Source: CAWUKT01 sp963923035 (lineage in GTDB: Bacteria; Bacteroidota; Bacteroidia; J057; JADKCL01). Taken from it: a stretch of 64,000 nucleotides of DNA. The notes under the pieces are model-generated. The model was not told the origin of the DNA. It made no database searches and saw only the letters and a list, made by a program, of their open reading frames with translations. Each line of letters begins with the position of its first letter. The stretch's first letter is position 1. Positions 8,849-17,168 of this stretch are shown piece after piece. The position numbers and the translations under genes were made by a program. The DNA lies in the NCBI GenBank assembly GCA_963923035.1, contig CAWUKT010000009.1, positions 1-64,000 of the forward strand. Direction: 5' to 3'.

Positions 8849-9247
8849 TCAATCATCCCAGGTCGTCGCGTGCTCATCCACGCGCGAATCCCGGTTGTAA
8901 TCTTTGCCTTCCGCCGCCATGCGTCCACTTTTGCCGGAATCGTAATCGTCTCCGGAAGACAAGTGAATGGGATCGCGGTCGAACTCTTCGTAGTCGTAAT
9001 CAGGAAGCAATTCCGTCTTGACGTAATCAATCGTTTCGTTCAGGCAGTTGACGAACTTGTTGAAGTCCTCTTTGTAAAGGAAAATCTTGTGCTTGTCGTA
9101 GCCATCTCCACTGAACCGACGCTTACTCTCTGTGATGGTGATGTAATAATCACTCGACCGGGTTTCTTTTACATCAAAGAAATAAGTACGCTTGCCCGCC
9201 CGAATTTTGGTGGAGTATACTTCCGATCTGTTGTTTCCGTTATCCAC
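8849..9247 (-). CDS. DUF3276 / PUR-family nucleic-acid-binding protein
   Basis: Small protein of 132 residues matching the Bacteroidota DUF3276 family, a bacterial PUR-alpha-like fold. The family core is visible: VYSTKIRAGKRTYFFDVKET, then DYYITITESKRRF, then KHKIFLYKEDFNKF, i.e. the beta-beta-beta-beta-alpha PUR unit that binds single-stranded DNA or RNA in homologues. The C-terminal third (after about residue 95) is acidic and disordered. The gene is monocistronic, with its own terminator downstream and an AT-rich 230-base promoter region upstream. The biological role in bacteria is not established. Confidence 0.88.
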   Translation of the reverse strand: MDNGNNRSEVYSTKIRAGKRTYFFDVKETRSSDYYITITESKRRFSGDGYDKHKIFLYKEDFNKFVNCLNETIDYVKTELLPDYDYEEFDRDPIHLSSGDDYDSGKSGRMAAEGKDYNRDSRVDEHATTWDD

Positions 9248-9450
9248 TTCTTAACTCCTAAAATTGTTATTAATTTATTCTCCTCAACAAAAATTGAAAG
9301 AAAATTCCACCAAAGATAACAATAATATTGAAACTGCAACCTTTTCTTACTTTTTGTTTTAGAATCCAGAACAAAGCCCATTTTTCCCCTTCTGCTATTT
9401 CCGTATTGTTTTCCTTTTCTTAACTCCAAACCCTTCTCCTCAACATTGGT
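9248..9450. other. AT-rich divergent intergenic region
   Basis: Divergent promoter region between the DUF3276 gene and the NifU-type gene, clearly richer in A+T than the surroundings. No gene and no clear repeat is visible; the plus-strand -7 box lies at its right end. Confidence 0.5.
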
Positions 9451-9458
9451 TACATTTG
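9451..9458 (+). promoter_or_regulatory. -7 promoter box (TACATTTG)
   Basis: Perfect TAnnTTTG match, 19 bases upstream of the NifU-type ATG at 9478, in an AT-rich intergenic region. No -33 TTTG at ideal spacing is seen. Confidence 0.5.
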
Positions 9459-9477
9459 CAAGAAAATTGAAAATACC

Positions 9478-10026
9478 ATGATGATTTATACAGAAATTAC
9501 CCCCAATCCTGCTTCCCTCAAGTTTGTTGCGGATCGGGTGATCCTGGCGAATGGCAACGCTGATTTTCCCAATCCCGAATCGACGAGCGATGCGCCGCTT
9601 CCGGCCAAGTTGTTTGAGTTCGCTTATGTAAAAGGTGTCTTCCTCGGCCACAATTTCATTACGGTGACGAAGGAGGATGGAAAAAGCTGGGAGGACATCA
9701 TTCCCCCGCTCAAGTCGACCCTCAAGGCCTTCCTGGAAAGCGGTGAGCCGATCGTGAACAACCTCCCCGAGGCCGAGCCCGTATCCTCCGCCGATGAGGA
9801 CCCGACCATTCGTCGGATCAAGCAATTGCTGGACGAGAATATCCGTCCCGCCGTGGCCATGGACGGAGGTGACATCACCTTTGAAGACTTCGACGATGGT
9901 GTCGTCAAATTGCGGCTCCAGGGTTCCTGCTCCGGTTGCCCTTCCTCTACGATGACCCTCAAGATGGGCATCGAAGGACTGCTGACCCGGATGATCCCGG
10001 AAGTAAAGCAGGTCGAGGCCATTTGA
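9478..10026 (+). CDS. Nfu/NifU-type Fe-S cluster scaffold or carrier
   Basis: Iron-sulfur cluster carrier of 182 residues with the two-domain Nfu layout. The N-terminal Nfu_N-like domain (about 1-90) begins YTEITPNPASLKFV, and a C-terminal NifU domain (about 105-180) carries the cluster-binding CxxC in GSCSGCPSSTMTLK. The AVAMDGGDITF segment just before it is also diagnostic. It should deliver 4Fe-4S clusters to apo-enzymes. A YbjN-like gene follows after only three bases, so the two are likely cotranscribed. A TACATTTG promoter box lies 19 bases upstream. Confidence 0.94.
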   Translation: MMIYTEITPNPASLKFVADRVILANGNADFPNPESTSDAPLPAKLFEFAYVKGVFLGHNFITVTKEDGKSWEDIIPPLKSTLKAFLESGEPIVNNLPEAEPVSSADEDPTIRRIKQLLDENIRPAVAMDGGDITFEDFDDGVVKLRLQGSCSGCPSSTMTLKMGIEGLLTRMIPEVKQVEAI

Positions 10027-10029
10027 TCC

Positions 10030-10452
10030 ATGGACCTCGGCAGCCAATACCAAATGATTGAACGGGTCATTCGGCGCTTGGGCGTGGATCCGGAAGAGGC
10101 GAGGGGGCAGAAGGAGGGACAGTGGAACCTGAACAAAGGGCAGGTGCCGGTCTGGGTTGATCTTTGGTACATCGACGCTGAGGGCCGCTTGTTTTTCCAG
10201 GTCATGTGTCCGGTCCTGGAGTTACCGCTGCCGGAGCTGCGCATGGCCTTTTCGGAGGAGCTGCTGCGGATCAACGATGTCTTGTTCGGGTCGACGTTCA
10301 CGCTCCGCGATGGCTGGGCGTGGGTCAAAAGCATCCGCGAAGCGGATGGCCTGGACGAGTCCGAAGCCGAATTGATCATCCGAAGAATCGGCTACTACGG
10401 CGAGAAATACCGCAAGAAGCTGGAGGGACACTACCAACCAGCGGAAGGATAG
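10030..10452 (+). CDS. YbjN-domain-like small protein
   Basis: Cytoplasmic protein of 140 residues that resembles the YbjN / type III chaperone-like fold. It has an alternating strand pattern (VPVWVDLWYIDAEGRLFFQV), an LPLPELRMAFSEELLRIND helix and a C-terminal amphipathic helix. The assignment is by overall pattern rather than a diagnostic motif. It directly follows the Nfu-type gene, and a strong hairpin terminator lies 22 bases downstream, so it is the last gene of a two-gene unit. Function unknown. Confidence 0.7.
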   Translation: MDLGSQYQMIERVIRRLGVDPEEARGQKEGQWNLNKGQVPVWVDLWYIDAEGRLFFQVMCPVLELPLPELRMAFSEELLRINDVLFGSTFTLRDGWAWVKSIREADGLDESEAELIIRRIGYYGEKYRKKLEGHYQPAEG

Positions 10453-10474
10453 ATTCCCAATCCCCAGAAATAAG

Positions 10475-10504
10475 AAGGGCCGCCCAATCGAGCGGCCCTT
10501 TTGT
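10475..10504. terminator. Strong, probably bidirectional terminator
   Basis: A perfect nine-base stem, AAGGGCCGC (10475-10483) with GCGGCCCTT (10492-10500), and an eight-base loop, followed on the plus strand by TTTT. It separates the convergent YbjN-like gene (plus) and the tail-collar operon (minus). The minus-strand side is followed by a weaker T-rich stretch. Confidence 0.88.
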
Positions 10505-10524
10505 ATTCAAATGATGGACATCCA

Positions 10525-11058
10525 CTAGCTGCGTGAGGGATAGGTTCCCTGCATGGCGATGATGTAGTAGATGGCGATGGACGGCTGAAGCTGATCATAG
10601 CTCTGGCTACCACCCGCATTGAGGATGGTAAAGGCATCGTTGGCAAAATGGCCGTCAGCGGAGTTGTTGTTACTGGCAACGTTGGCACCAGTCGCGCTGA
10701 CACCCGAGAGGAATGCGTTGTTGGGATTGGCGGTCACAGGAGTAGGGTTGAATTCCAGGTTCGCGCTGTGGTTGTGCGAAGGGATTTGGGTGGAATTCAG
10801 CTGCTGAGTGGCCCTGCCGCCTTTGGCGCCGAGCCGATAGTCAGACAGACCGGGGCCATTTCCTTGTCCAACGGGGACCCGGCCCCGGAGATCAGGCAAC
10901 CCAAAGGTTGTTCGGCCATCACCACCGTAGGTGGTGCCTAAAATCGAAAACAATGCACTCCACTGACTGATGGGGAGCAACTGGCCTTCGCAGAAGGCCC
11001 ATGAACGAGGGGCAAAGTTGCCGGCAAAAATCCGGACTTCTCCTAAAAATCCTTCCAT
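10525..11058 (-). CDS. Tail-collar-domain protein, copy 3 of the triplet
   Basis: Phage Tail Collar (MdpB-like) domain protein of 177 residues, third in transcription order of three tandem paralogues. It has the family N-terminus MEGFLGEVRIFAGNFAPRSW, the collar core LFSILGTTYGGDGRTTF with LPDLRGRVPVGQG, a variable Ser/Asn/Thr-rich middle, and a conserved end YIIAMQGTYPSRS. The longer open frame starts at 11130, but ATG at 11058 matches the start of both paralogues. No signal peptide is seen. Such triplets occur in many bacteria outside phages; their function is not settled. No sheath, tube or baseplate gene is near. Confidence 0.9.
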   Translation of the reverse strand: MEGFLGEVRIFAGNFAPRSWAFCEGQLLPISQWSALFSILGTTYGGDGRTTFGLPDLRGRVPVGQGNGPGLSDYRLGAKGGRATQQLNSTQIPSHNHSANLEFNPTPVTANPNNAFLSGVSATGANVASNNNSADGHFANDAFTILNAGGSQSYDQLQPSIAIYYIIAMQGTYPSRS

Positions 11059-11095
11059 TATATATTGTGTTTTGGATGGTTCAAATGAAAATGAA

Positions 11096-11641
11096 TTAGC
11101 TCCGGGACGGGAAAACTCCGAACAGGGCAATGATATAGTTCAGAGCAATCCACGGCTGGCGGATGTCAATGTGCTGATTGCCCCCGGTATTGGTGGTATC
11201 ACCCACTTTTACATTGGCAACACTGTTCAGCGCATAGGCAATGACATCCAGGTTGGTACCATTGCTGTCCACCCCACTGGATACCGCGATGTAGCCATTA
11301 TTGGGAAGGTTGGTCGTTCCAGTAGTGATATTGGCCTTCATGGAGTCGCCGTGGTTGTGGTCGGGGAGTTGGGTAACGTTCAGGGTTACCGTTTCTACTC
11401 CTCCCCTCGAACCGAGCCGACGGTCGGTAAGGCCAGGGCCGTTTCCGGCGTGGATGGCGGTGCGGCCCCGCATGTCGGGAAGTCCAAAAGTCGTACGGCC
11501 ATCACCTCCGTAAGTGGTGCCCAGGATCGAAAACAGGGCTTGGTTTTGGCTGATGGGGAGCAGCTGCCCCTGGCAAAGGGCCCAGCTACGAGGGGCAAAA
11601 TTGCCCGCAAATATTCTAATTTCGCCTATTGTAGGTTCCAT
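11096..11641 (-). CDS. Tail-collar-domain protein, copy 2 of the triplet
   Basis: Second of three tandem tail-collar paralogues, 181 residues. It shares the N-terminus (EPTIGEIRIFAGNFAPRSW), the core SILGTTYGGDGRTTFGLPD and the end YIIALFGVFPSRS with its neighbours. The central region (about 85-150) is different, rich in Thr/Asn/Gly, and would form the variable tip if the protein trimerises like phage collar fibres. Gaps to the neighbours are 37 and 35 bases, consistent with one operon. Position-specific conservation at both ends with a variable middle suggests divergence after duplication. Confidence 0.9.
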   Translation of the reverse strand: MEPTIGEIRIFAGNFAPRSWALCQGQLLPISQNQALFSILGTTYGGDGRTTFGLPDMRGRTAIHAGNGPGLTDRRLGSRGGVETVTLNVTQLPDHNHGDSMKANITTGTTNLPNNGYIAVSSGVDSNGTNLDVIAYALNSVANVKVGDTTNTGGNQHIDIRQPWIALNYIIALFGVFPSRS

Positions 11642-11676
11642 AGGTTAAGATTCAATTTGGTAAATGGATGAAATGA

Positions 11677-12225
11677 TTAGCTGCGGGATGGAAATACCCC
11701 CTGCATACAGATGACATAATTGACCGTCTGGTAGGGCATCATATTGTCGTAAGATTGCCCTCCGCCCGTATTCCCGATCTTGAAGGCCTGGGAGTTCATT
11801 GCACCATTGGAAGTACTGGCGTACCTGGTTCCGGAAGCAGTGACTCCCGGAGTGGTCGGGGTGATGAGCATCTCAGAAAAGACGCTGGCCTGGCCCGTAA
11901 TGGGAGCCTGGTTGGACGACGGGTAGCTAAAGCTGTGGTTGTGCGAAGGCATTTGCGCTGACGTCAGCGTATGCGTCTCAGCACCCATCTTCTGGCCTTC
12001 CTTGTAATCGGGAAGGCCGGGGCCGTTGCCCGGTCCGAGCACAGCTCGTCCCCGAATATCAGGCAGGGCAAAGGTGGTACGTCCGTCGCCTCCATAAATG
12101 GTGCCGATGATTGAGAACAACGCACTGTTTTGATTGATGGGCAGGAGTTGGCCGTCACACAGGGCCCACGCTCGAGGGGCAAAATTGCCTCCGAACATCC
12201 TGATTTCTCCTATCATTCCTTCCAT
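11677..12225 (-). CDS. Tail-collar-domain protein, copy 1 of the triplet
   Basis: First gene in transcription order of the tail-collar triplet, 182 residues. It begins MEGMIGEIRMFGGNFAPRAW and has the core ALFSIIGTIYGGDGRTTFAL followed by PDIRGRAVLGPG; it ends YVICMQGVFPSRS. A hairpin at 12260-12277 lies upstream of the start and may sit in the operon's leader. All three proteins end in PSRS, an unexpected degree of conservation for a C-terminus and possibly a packing or interaction element. Whether the products are secreted, capsid-like or cytoplasmic is not evident. Confidence 0.9.
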   Translation of the reverse strand: MEGMIGEIRMFGGNFAPRAWALCDGQLLPINQNSALFSIIGTIYGGDGRTTFALPDIRGRAVLGPGNGPGLPDYKEGQKMGAETHTLTSAQMPSHNHSFSYPSSNQAPITGQASVFSEMLITPTTPGVTASGTRYASTSNGAMNSQAFKIGNTGGGQSYDNMMPYQTVNYVICMQGVFPSRS

Positions 12226-12578
12226 AGGATTGAAATTTGGGTTAATGGATTATTTAAGTGGGTGCCAAAAAGCACCCTTGGTTCCGATTGTTTGGCGCAA
12301 AAACCCATTGGGAAACCATCAAAATGGTTCCAATACTCTTTTTTTCTCTACAATTGAAATCGATTGTTGAATGTAAGAGTCAATATTCGTTCTCGTTGAT
12401 GCGCACGAATGCGAAGTCCTTACCAGAAGGCACTCCTAAAAAAACACAAGTCATTTTTCACACATCTCTTGTCTTGGTGATCCAAAACAAGCCCTACCTC
12501 AGAAAATTAGGATAATTTGTTGAGAATTAAAAATGAAGTCGGCAGGAGATGGGGGGAGGTTTCGGGAGAAAAACCAAT
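12226..12578. other. Intergenic region upstream of the tail-collar operon
   Basis: About 350 bases without a credible gene, noticeably AT-rich, lying between the collar operon start (minus) and the terminator of the acyl-CoA dehydrogenase gene. It presumably holds the collar operon promoter. The only clear element is the hairpin at 12260-12277; the short open frames here lack coding character. Confidence 0.5.
12260..12277. promoter_or_regulatory. Inverted repeat upstream of the tail-collar operon
   Basis: Perfect six-base inverted repeat GGGTGC/GCACCC with a six-base A-rich loop, 35 bases upstream of the first collar gene. It could be an RNA hairpin in the leader or an operator. No T-run follows it in a useful position, so it is not called a terminator. 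Confidence 0.35.
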
Positions 12579-12609
12579 AAAAAGCCCGCTCCGTGATCCG
12601 AAGCGGGCT
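12579..12609 (-). terminator. Rho-independent terminator of the acyl-CoA dehydrogenase gene
   Basis: On the minus strand the eight-base stem AGCCCGCT (12602-12609 complement) with AGCGGGCT (12583-12590 complement) is followed directly by TTTTT (12579-12583 complement). It lies about 20 bases beyond the stop codon at 12631. Confidence 0.88.
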
Positions 12610-12630
12610 GAATTTTCAGGGGGAGGATGC

Positions 12631-13821
12631 CTACCGGAACGCGCTGATGCCCGTGATGTCCCAGCCGGTGATCAGCAGGTGGATATCGTGGGTGCCTTCG
12701 TAGGTCAATACCGTTTCCAGGTTCATCATGTGGCGCATGACGGGATATTCGCCAGTGATGCCCATGCCGCCCAATACTTGCCGGGCTTCCCGGGCAATCT
12801 TGAGAGCAATCTCGACATTGTTGCGCTTGGCCATGGAGACCTGGGCCGTGGTGGCCTTTCCTTCGACCTTGAGTTGGCCGAGGCGGTAGGTGAGGAGCTG
12901 AGCTTTGGTGATCTCGGTGATCATCTCAGCCAATTTCTTCTGTTGCAGTTGGTAGCCGCCGATGGGCTTGCCAAACTGGACACGCTCTTTGGCGTAGCGA
13001 AGTGCCGTATCGTAGCACTGCGATGCCGCACCGATGGCACCCCAGGCAATCCCGTAGCGGGCGCTGTCCAGGCAACCCAGGGGACCGCGGAGGCCCGAAA
13101 TATTGGGAAGGAGGTTTTCCTTGGGAACTTTGACATTGTCAAAGACAAGCTCGCCCGTGGTGGAGGCGCGGAGGGACCACTTGTTGCCAATCTTGGGCGT
13201 GGAAAATCCTTCCATGCCCCGCTCGACGATGAGGCCGTGGATGCGGCCCTCTTCGTTCTTGGCCCAGACGACGGCGATGTCGGCGAAGGGAGAATTGGAG
13301 ATCCACGTTTTGGCACCGTTGAGCACGTAGTGGTCACCGGCATCCTTGAAGTTGGTGGTCATCCCACCGGGGTTGGAGCCGTGGTCGGGCTCGGTCAGGC
13401 CAAAGCAGCCCATGTACTCGCCCGAAGCCAATTTGGGGAGGTACTTGTGGCGCTGCTCTTCGCTGCCATACTTGTAAATGGGGTACATGACCAGGGAACC
13501 CTGGACGGAGATCATCGACCGCAAGCCAGAATCGGCACGCTCGATTTCCTGCATGATGACGCCGTAGGCAATGTCGTCCATGCCGGCACAGCCGTATTCG
13601 GTGGGCAGGTTGGGCCCGAAGATGCCCAATTCCCCGATTTCGGGGATCAGGTGGATAGGACAGTGGTTGTCCTGCGCCCATTGCTCGATATGTGGCATGA
13701 CCCTCCGATCCACCCAATCGCGCACCGATTGGCGGATCAGTTTGTGCTCGTCGGACAGAAGGTCGTCCAACATATAATAATCGGGGGCGGTGTAATTGGA
13801 AACTGCGGTGGCTGTATCCAT
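12631..13821 (-). CDS. Acyl-CoA dehydrogenase, glutaryl-CoA dehydrogenase-like
   Basis: FAD-dependent acyl-CoA dehydrogenase of 396 residues. The family signature CFGLTEPDHGSNPGGM lies in the middle, and the catalytic base is Glu375 in TYEGTHDIH, which is the glutaryl-CoA dehydrogenase arrangement, followed by the characteristic end GWDITGISAFR. Glutaryl-CoA dehydrogenases oxidise and decarboxylate glutaryl-CoA to crotonyl-CoA in lysine and tryptophan breakdown; substrate assignment here is by family resemblance. The open frame extends to 13917, but ATG at 13821 (MDTATAVSNY) fits the family length. It stands alone with its own terminator. Confidence 0.92.
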   Translation of the reverse strand: MDTATAVSNYTAPDYYMLDDLLSDEHKLIRQSVRDWVDRRVMPHIEQWAQDNHCPIHLIPEIGELGIFGPNLPTEYGCAGMDDIAYGVIMQEIERADSGLRSMISVQGSLVMYPIYKYGSEEQRHKYLPKLASGEYMGCFGLTEPDHGSNPGGMTTNFKDAGDHYVLNGAKTWISNSPFADIAVVWAKNEEGRIHGLIVERGMEGFSTPKIGNKWSLRASTTGELVFDNVKVPKENLLPNISGLRGPLGCLDSARYGIAWGAIGAASQCYDTALRYAKERVQFGKPIGGYQLQQKKLAEMITEITKAQLLTYRLGQLKVEGKATTAQVSMAKRNNVEIALKIAREARQVLGGMGITGEYPVMRHMMNLETVLTYEGTHDIHLLITGWDITGISAFR

Positions 13822-13949
13822 ATTGTATTCTTTGTTAACTACTGCTTCCTGGCCGCATCGTTTTTTCCAGTTGTGCGGCCCAAAGCTCAAAATTATCTTA
13901 TTTGAAGGGCAAAACAAACTCCTCGAATGGCCTTTGACGGGGGAATTAC

Positions 13950-14732
13950 TCAGGAAGGGTTGGGGGTAGGGGATTGGTACCAGCCCGGAGGACTGCTTTC
14001 CGCTGCCGGATCAGCCGGGGCGTCGTTTTTCTGTTTCTGCTCCAAATATTTTTCCACAACTCCCGCCGCCACGATTTCTTCCACCTCTGTTTCCAAATAC
14101 CCGACTTGTTGGACCAGCCGGAGCCAAATGACCGTGAGCAGGAGGTCAAGGGCCAATTTTCCCAGCAAACCATATTCCATCAAATAATCTTCGGTGATGA
14201 AGTCGAGGTCGAGCAGGTCCAGGAGCAGGCTGGAGAGACCGAAGCTGAGGGGAAATGTAAAGACCCAGAGTCCCCACCAAAGTCCTCTCAGCCGCGACAA
14301 GCGGCCCGAATGGAAAATATGGTCCGGTCGGGTGGAGCGAAATTTGTCCACCATCGCCTCGTGCTTGGCAATGATTTCTCCCATCACTTTATAAGGCCGC
14401 ACAAAATTCACAAACGGAACCAGCCAGCCCAGACCCGCACTGAGCGGGCCGTAACGGGTCCGCACCCCAATCCGGTTCAAATTGGAAACGGAACGGGCCA
14501 TCCAGAGCATGGTGAAAATGGCAAGGGCAATTTCCACGAAGACATAAATGATCTCCAGTTGGTAGAGGAAGGAAAAAATGAGGAACTCGCTGAAAAATCC
14601 CTGGCCGAAGTTCACGCGGGCGTGGATCACAGAGACGGCGACCATGACGAAGAATATGCCCAGGTAAATCGCCAGGATGAGGGAAGCGAAATAGACTTGA
14701 CGGTTTCGGGTAAAATTTGAAATGATCGTCAT
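13950..14732 (-). CDS. DUF4328-type membrane protein
   Basis: Inner-membrane protein of 260 residues with about five hydrophobic segments. It has the DUF4328 pattern: the motif WMARSVSNLNRIGVRTRYGPLSA after the second helix, a VPFVNFVRPYKVMGEI loop and a GLWWGLWVF helix. The last 30 residues are a Gln/Lys/Pro-rich tail. The function of this family is unknown. The neighbours do not suggest a role; the gene is separated by 128 bases from the upstream acyl-CoA dehydrogenase start. Confidence 0.8.
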   Translation of the reverse strand: MTIISNFTRNRQVYFASLILAIYLGIFFVMVAVSVIHARVNFGQGFFSEFLIFSFLYQLEIIYVFVEIALAIFTMLWMARSVSNLNRIGVRTRYGPLSAGLGWLVPFVNFVRPYKVMGEIIAKHEAMVDKFRSTRPDHIFHSGRLSRLRGLWWGLWVFTFPLSFGLSSLLLDLLDLDFITEDYLMEYGLLGKLALDLLLTVIWLRLVQQVGYLETEVEEIVAAGVVEKYLEQKQKNDAPADPAAESSPPGWYQSPTPNPS

Positions 14733-14792
14733 GGAAAGGGCTGGTAAGGCCCCTTGAAAATAACGGAAATGGAGTTGAGAACCAAGCGGGGA

Positions 14793-15245
14793 CTATTCTA
14801 CCGGCACCTCATACATCAGGTAGTGGCTTTCTTCCATGCCCAATTTTTCGTACACCCGCTGGGCACGGGTGTTCGTCTTTTCGACATAGAGCCGCAGCTC
14901 CTTGACCCCCGCAGCGCGGGCCTGGAACATGACCTCATGGTACATTTGGCCAAAGAGGCCTTTCCCCCGGTGCTCCGGCCGCACGTAGACACTCTGGAAC
15001 CACCACATCGGCGCATTCCGCCAATCGCTCCACTCAATGGTCACCATCAAATTGGCCACGACTTCGCCTTCATGTTCCATCACCAGGTAAAAACCCTTTT
15101 CCGGATGGGTCAAAACCTCCTGTAAACCGGCCTCCAGGACCTCCCGGCTCAATTCCCGGTCCTCGGTTTCGCGGGCCATGGCCTGGTTGTGATCAGCCAA
15201 TCGGGGCAGGTCTTTCAATTCTGCGTTGCGGATCGTGTACTTCAT
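14793..15245 (-). CDS. GNAT-family N-acetyltransferase
   Basis: GNAT acetyltransferase of 150 residues using acetyl-CoA. The pyrophosphate-binding loop is in VYVRPEHRGKGLFGQMY (R/QxxGxG/A form: RGKGLF), preceded by the strand WWFQSV and followed by LRLYVEKTNTRAQRVYEKLGM, the standard motif B. The first seven residues of the open frame (from 15266) were dropped because ATG at 15245 begins the usual MKYTIRNAEL strand. The substrate cannot be inferred from context. Confidence 0.88.
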   Translation of the reverse strand: MKYTIRNAELKDLPRLADHNQAMARETEDRELSREVLEAGLQEVLTHPEKGFYLVMEHEGEVVANLMVTIEWSDWRNAPMWWFQSVYVRPEHRGKGLFGQMYHEVMFQARAAGVKELRLYVEKTNTRAQRVYEKLGMEESHYLMYEVPVE

Positions 15246-15391
15246 CCTTATATTGCTTCGTGTCAATGTGACAATAAGTGATCTTCCCGGAGGAAAAGTT
15301 CAATATCGGGGCTGCCCTGAAATTGTCCTAATCCTGCCACATGAAATAACGCCTGTTAAAAACTAGCCTGCTCCCTTGGGGGCAAAATGGT

Positions 15392-15399
15392 TACTTTTG
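15392..15399 (+). promoter_or_regulatory. -7 promoter box (TACTTTTG) of eno
   Basis: Perfect TAnnTTTG match 32 bases before the chosen eno ATG at 15432. Being upstream of an ATG that gives the exact enolase N-terminus, it supports the shorter start over the in-frame ATG at 15387. Confidence 0.55.
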
Positions 15400-15431
15400 T
15401 ATCTGTAACTCAAAAATCGATTCACACGCTG

Positions 15432-16715
15432 ATGAGTATCATCGTAAACGTCCATGCACGTGAAATCCTCGACTCCCGGGGTAATCCGACGGTAGAAGTA
15501 GAAGTCCTGACCGATGATGGGGGCCTTGGAAGGGCTGCTGTTCCTTCTGGTGCGTCTACTGGTGCCCACGAAGCCATTGAGCTACGGGATGGCGATGCCG
15601 ACCGTTATGTGGGCAAGGGAGTTCTGAACGCAGTCAAAAATGTCAATGAGACCATTGCCGAAGCCGTAGTGGGCCTCGACGCACTGGAACAACCCCTCGT
15701 AGACCAGGTCCTGCTGGACCTCGACGGGACCGCGAACAAAGCAAATCTCGGCGCGAACGCCATCCTGGGCGTTTCCCTGGCCACCGCCCGGGCGGCGGCC
15801 GATGCCCAGATGATGCCCCTCTACAAGTACCTGGGTGGGGTCAACGCCAAGGTCCTTCCCGTTCCGTTGATGAACATCCTCAACGGGGGGTCCCACGGCG
15901 ACAACAACATCGACATCCAGGAATTCATGGTGGTGCCGGTGAAAGCGCCTTCCTTCCGCGAGGCTTTGCGGATGGGCGCCGAGGTCTTCCACAACCTGAA
16001 AAAGGTCCTCAAGAAGCAAGGTCTCAGCACCAACGTTGGGGATGAAGGCGGTTTTGCGCCGAACCTGGGTTCCAACGAGGAGGCCATTCAAATGGTCATC
16101 CAGGCCATCGAGAAAGCGGGTTACCGCCCCGGCGAAGACATTTACATCGCTTTGGATGCTGCCAGTGCCGAATTCTACAATAAGGAAACGGGCAAATACG
16201 TATTTGAATCAACGGGAGAGCACCGTTCTTCTCTGGAGATGGTGGACTTCTGGAAAGGTTGGGCGGAAAAGTACCCGATCATTTCCATCGAAGACGGCTT
16301 GGACGAGGACGATTGGAGTGGATGGAAAGCCCTGACCGACGCCATCGGCAACAAGGTTCAATTGGTGGGCGACGATTTGTTCGTGACCAATGTAGAGCGC
16401 TTGGGACGTGGCATCAACGAAGGCGTGGGCAACTCTATCCTCGTGAAGGTCAACCAGATCGGTAGCCTGACCGAAACCATTGAAGCCGTTAGCCTCGCTA
16501 CGCGCAACAGCTATACGAACGTAATTTCTCACCGTTCCGGTGAAACCGAAGATACCTTCATTGCCGACCTCGCAGTCGCATTGAACTCCGGCCAGATCAA
16601 GACCGGGTCCGCTTCCCGAAGCGACCGCATCGCCAAATACAATCAATTGCTCCGCATCGAGGAGGAATTGGGTGACGCGGCCATCTACGGAGGCACCCGC
16701 CTGAAATTTATCTAA
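15432..16715 (+). CDS. eno: Enolase
   Basis: Phosphopyruvate hydratase, the glycolytic enzyme converting 2-phosphoglycerate to phosphoenolpyruvate. The product is 427 residues, the usual length, starting MSIIVNVHAREILDSRGNPT. Key motifs include the SGASTGAHEA loop, GDDLFVTN (Mg ligand Asp), SILVKVNQIGSL (catalytic Lys) and SHRSGETEDTFIADLAV. The open frame extends 15 codons upstream, but the ATG at 15432 gives the canonical N-terminus and lies after a promoter box. The FtsB-like gene follows one base after the stop, so the two are cotranscribed. Confidence 0.98.
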   Translation: MSIIVNVHAREILDSRGNPTVEVEVLTDDGGLGRAAVPSGASTGAHEAIELRDGDADRYVGKGVLNAVKNVNETIAEAVVGLDALEQPLVDQVLLDLDGTANKANLGANAILGVSLATARAAADAQMMPLYKYLGGVNAKVLPVPLMNILNGGSHGDNNIDIQEFMVVPVKAPSFREALRMGAEVFHNLKKVLKKQGLSTNVGDEGGFAPNLGSNEEAIQMVIQAIEKAGYRPGEDIYIALDAASAEFYNKETGKYVFESTGEHRSSLEMVDFWKGWAEKYPIISIEDGLDEDDWSGWKALTDAIGNKVQLVGDDLFVTNVERLGRGINEGVGNSILVKVNQIGSLTETIEAVSLATRNSYTNVISHRSGETEDTFIADLAVALNSGQIKTGSASRSDRIAKYNQLLRIEEELGDAAIYGGTRLKFI

Positions 16716-16716
16716 G

Positions 16717-17025
16717 ATGAAACTGAAACCGATGCCTCGCAAAGTTCGGCGCTTCGTCAACTTCTACACCATTGTAGGAAGTTTCGCGGTTCTGTGGATG
16801 TTGTTTTTCGATCAAAACAATATCACAGACCAATTGGAGCGTCGCCAACGACTCGCACAGATGGAGGCCGATTTGGAGTTTTACAACACGGAGAAAACCC
16901 AAATCCAGGAATCACGTTATATGTTAGAGAGCGAGGCGGAAGAACTTGAGCGCTTTGCGCGGGAACGTTACCGCATGAAGCGCGACGATGAAGACCTGTA
17001 CATCATCGTCGAACCAACACCGTAA
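16717..17025 (+). CDS. FtsB/DivIC-family septum formation initiator
   Basis: Small bitopic division protein of 102 residues, with a single membrane helix (about 12-29) and a periplasmic coiled coil (about 36-75), ending in the conserved ELERFARERYRMKRDDEDLYIIV segment. FtsB/DivIC bridges FtsL and FtsQ in the divisome. The gene starts one base after the eno stop; the eno-ftsB pair is a common arrangement in many bacteria. A strong terminator follows 26 bases downstream. Confidence 0.93.
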   Translation: MKLKPMPRKVRRFVNFYTIVGSFAVLWMLFFDQNNITDQLERRQRLAQMEADLEFYNTEKTQIQESRYMLESEAEELERFARERYRMKRDDEDLYIIVEPTP

Positions 17026-17051
17026 ATAGGTTGTAATTAGATTAGATGAAC

Positions 17052-17082
17052 GAGGGCCAGCGAAAGTTGGCCCTCTTCATTT
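17052..17082 (+). terminator. Rho-independent terminator after eno-ftsB
   Basis: Perfect eight-base stem GAGGGCCA (17052-17059) with TGGCCCTC (17068-17075) and an eight-base loop, followed by a T-rich TTCATTTT. Confidence 0.85.
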
Positions 17083-17168
17083 TCGAAAGGGGAAAATTTT
17101 AACCCTGAATTTACCGTTGTGTTGGTATCAAATTTGCTGGAAAAGGCTTGTCAAGCTAATTTTGAAGG

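Noticed and set aside
10525..12225. Prophage or contractile injection system
   Set aside because: Only collar-domain genes are present; no sheath, tube, baseplate, capsid, terminase or integrase in the window.
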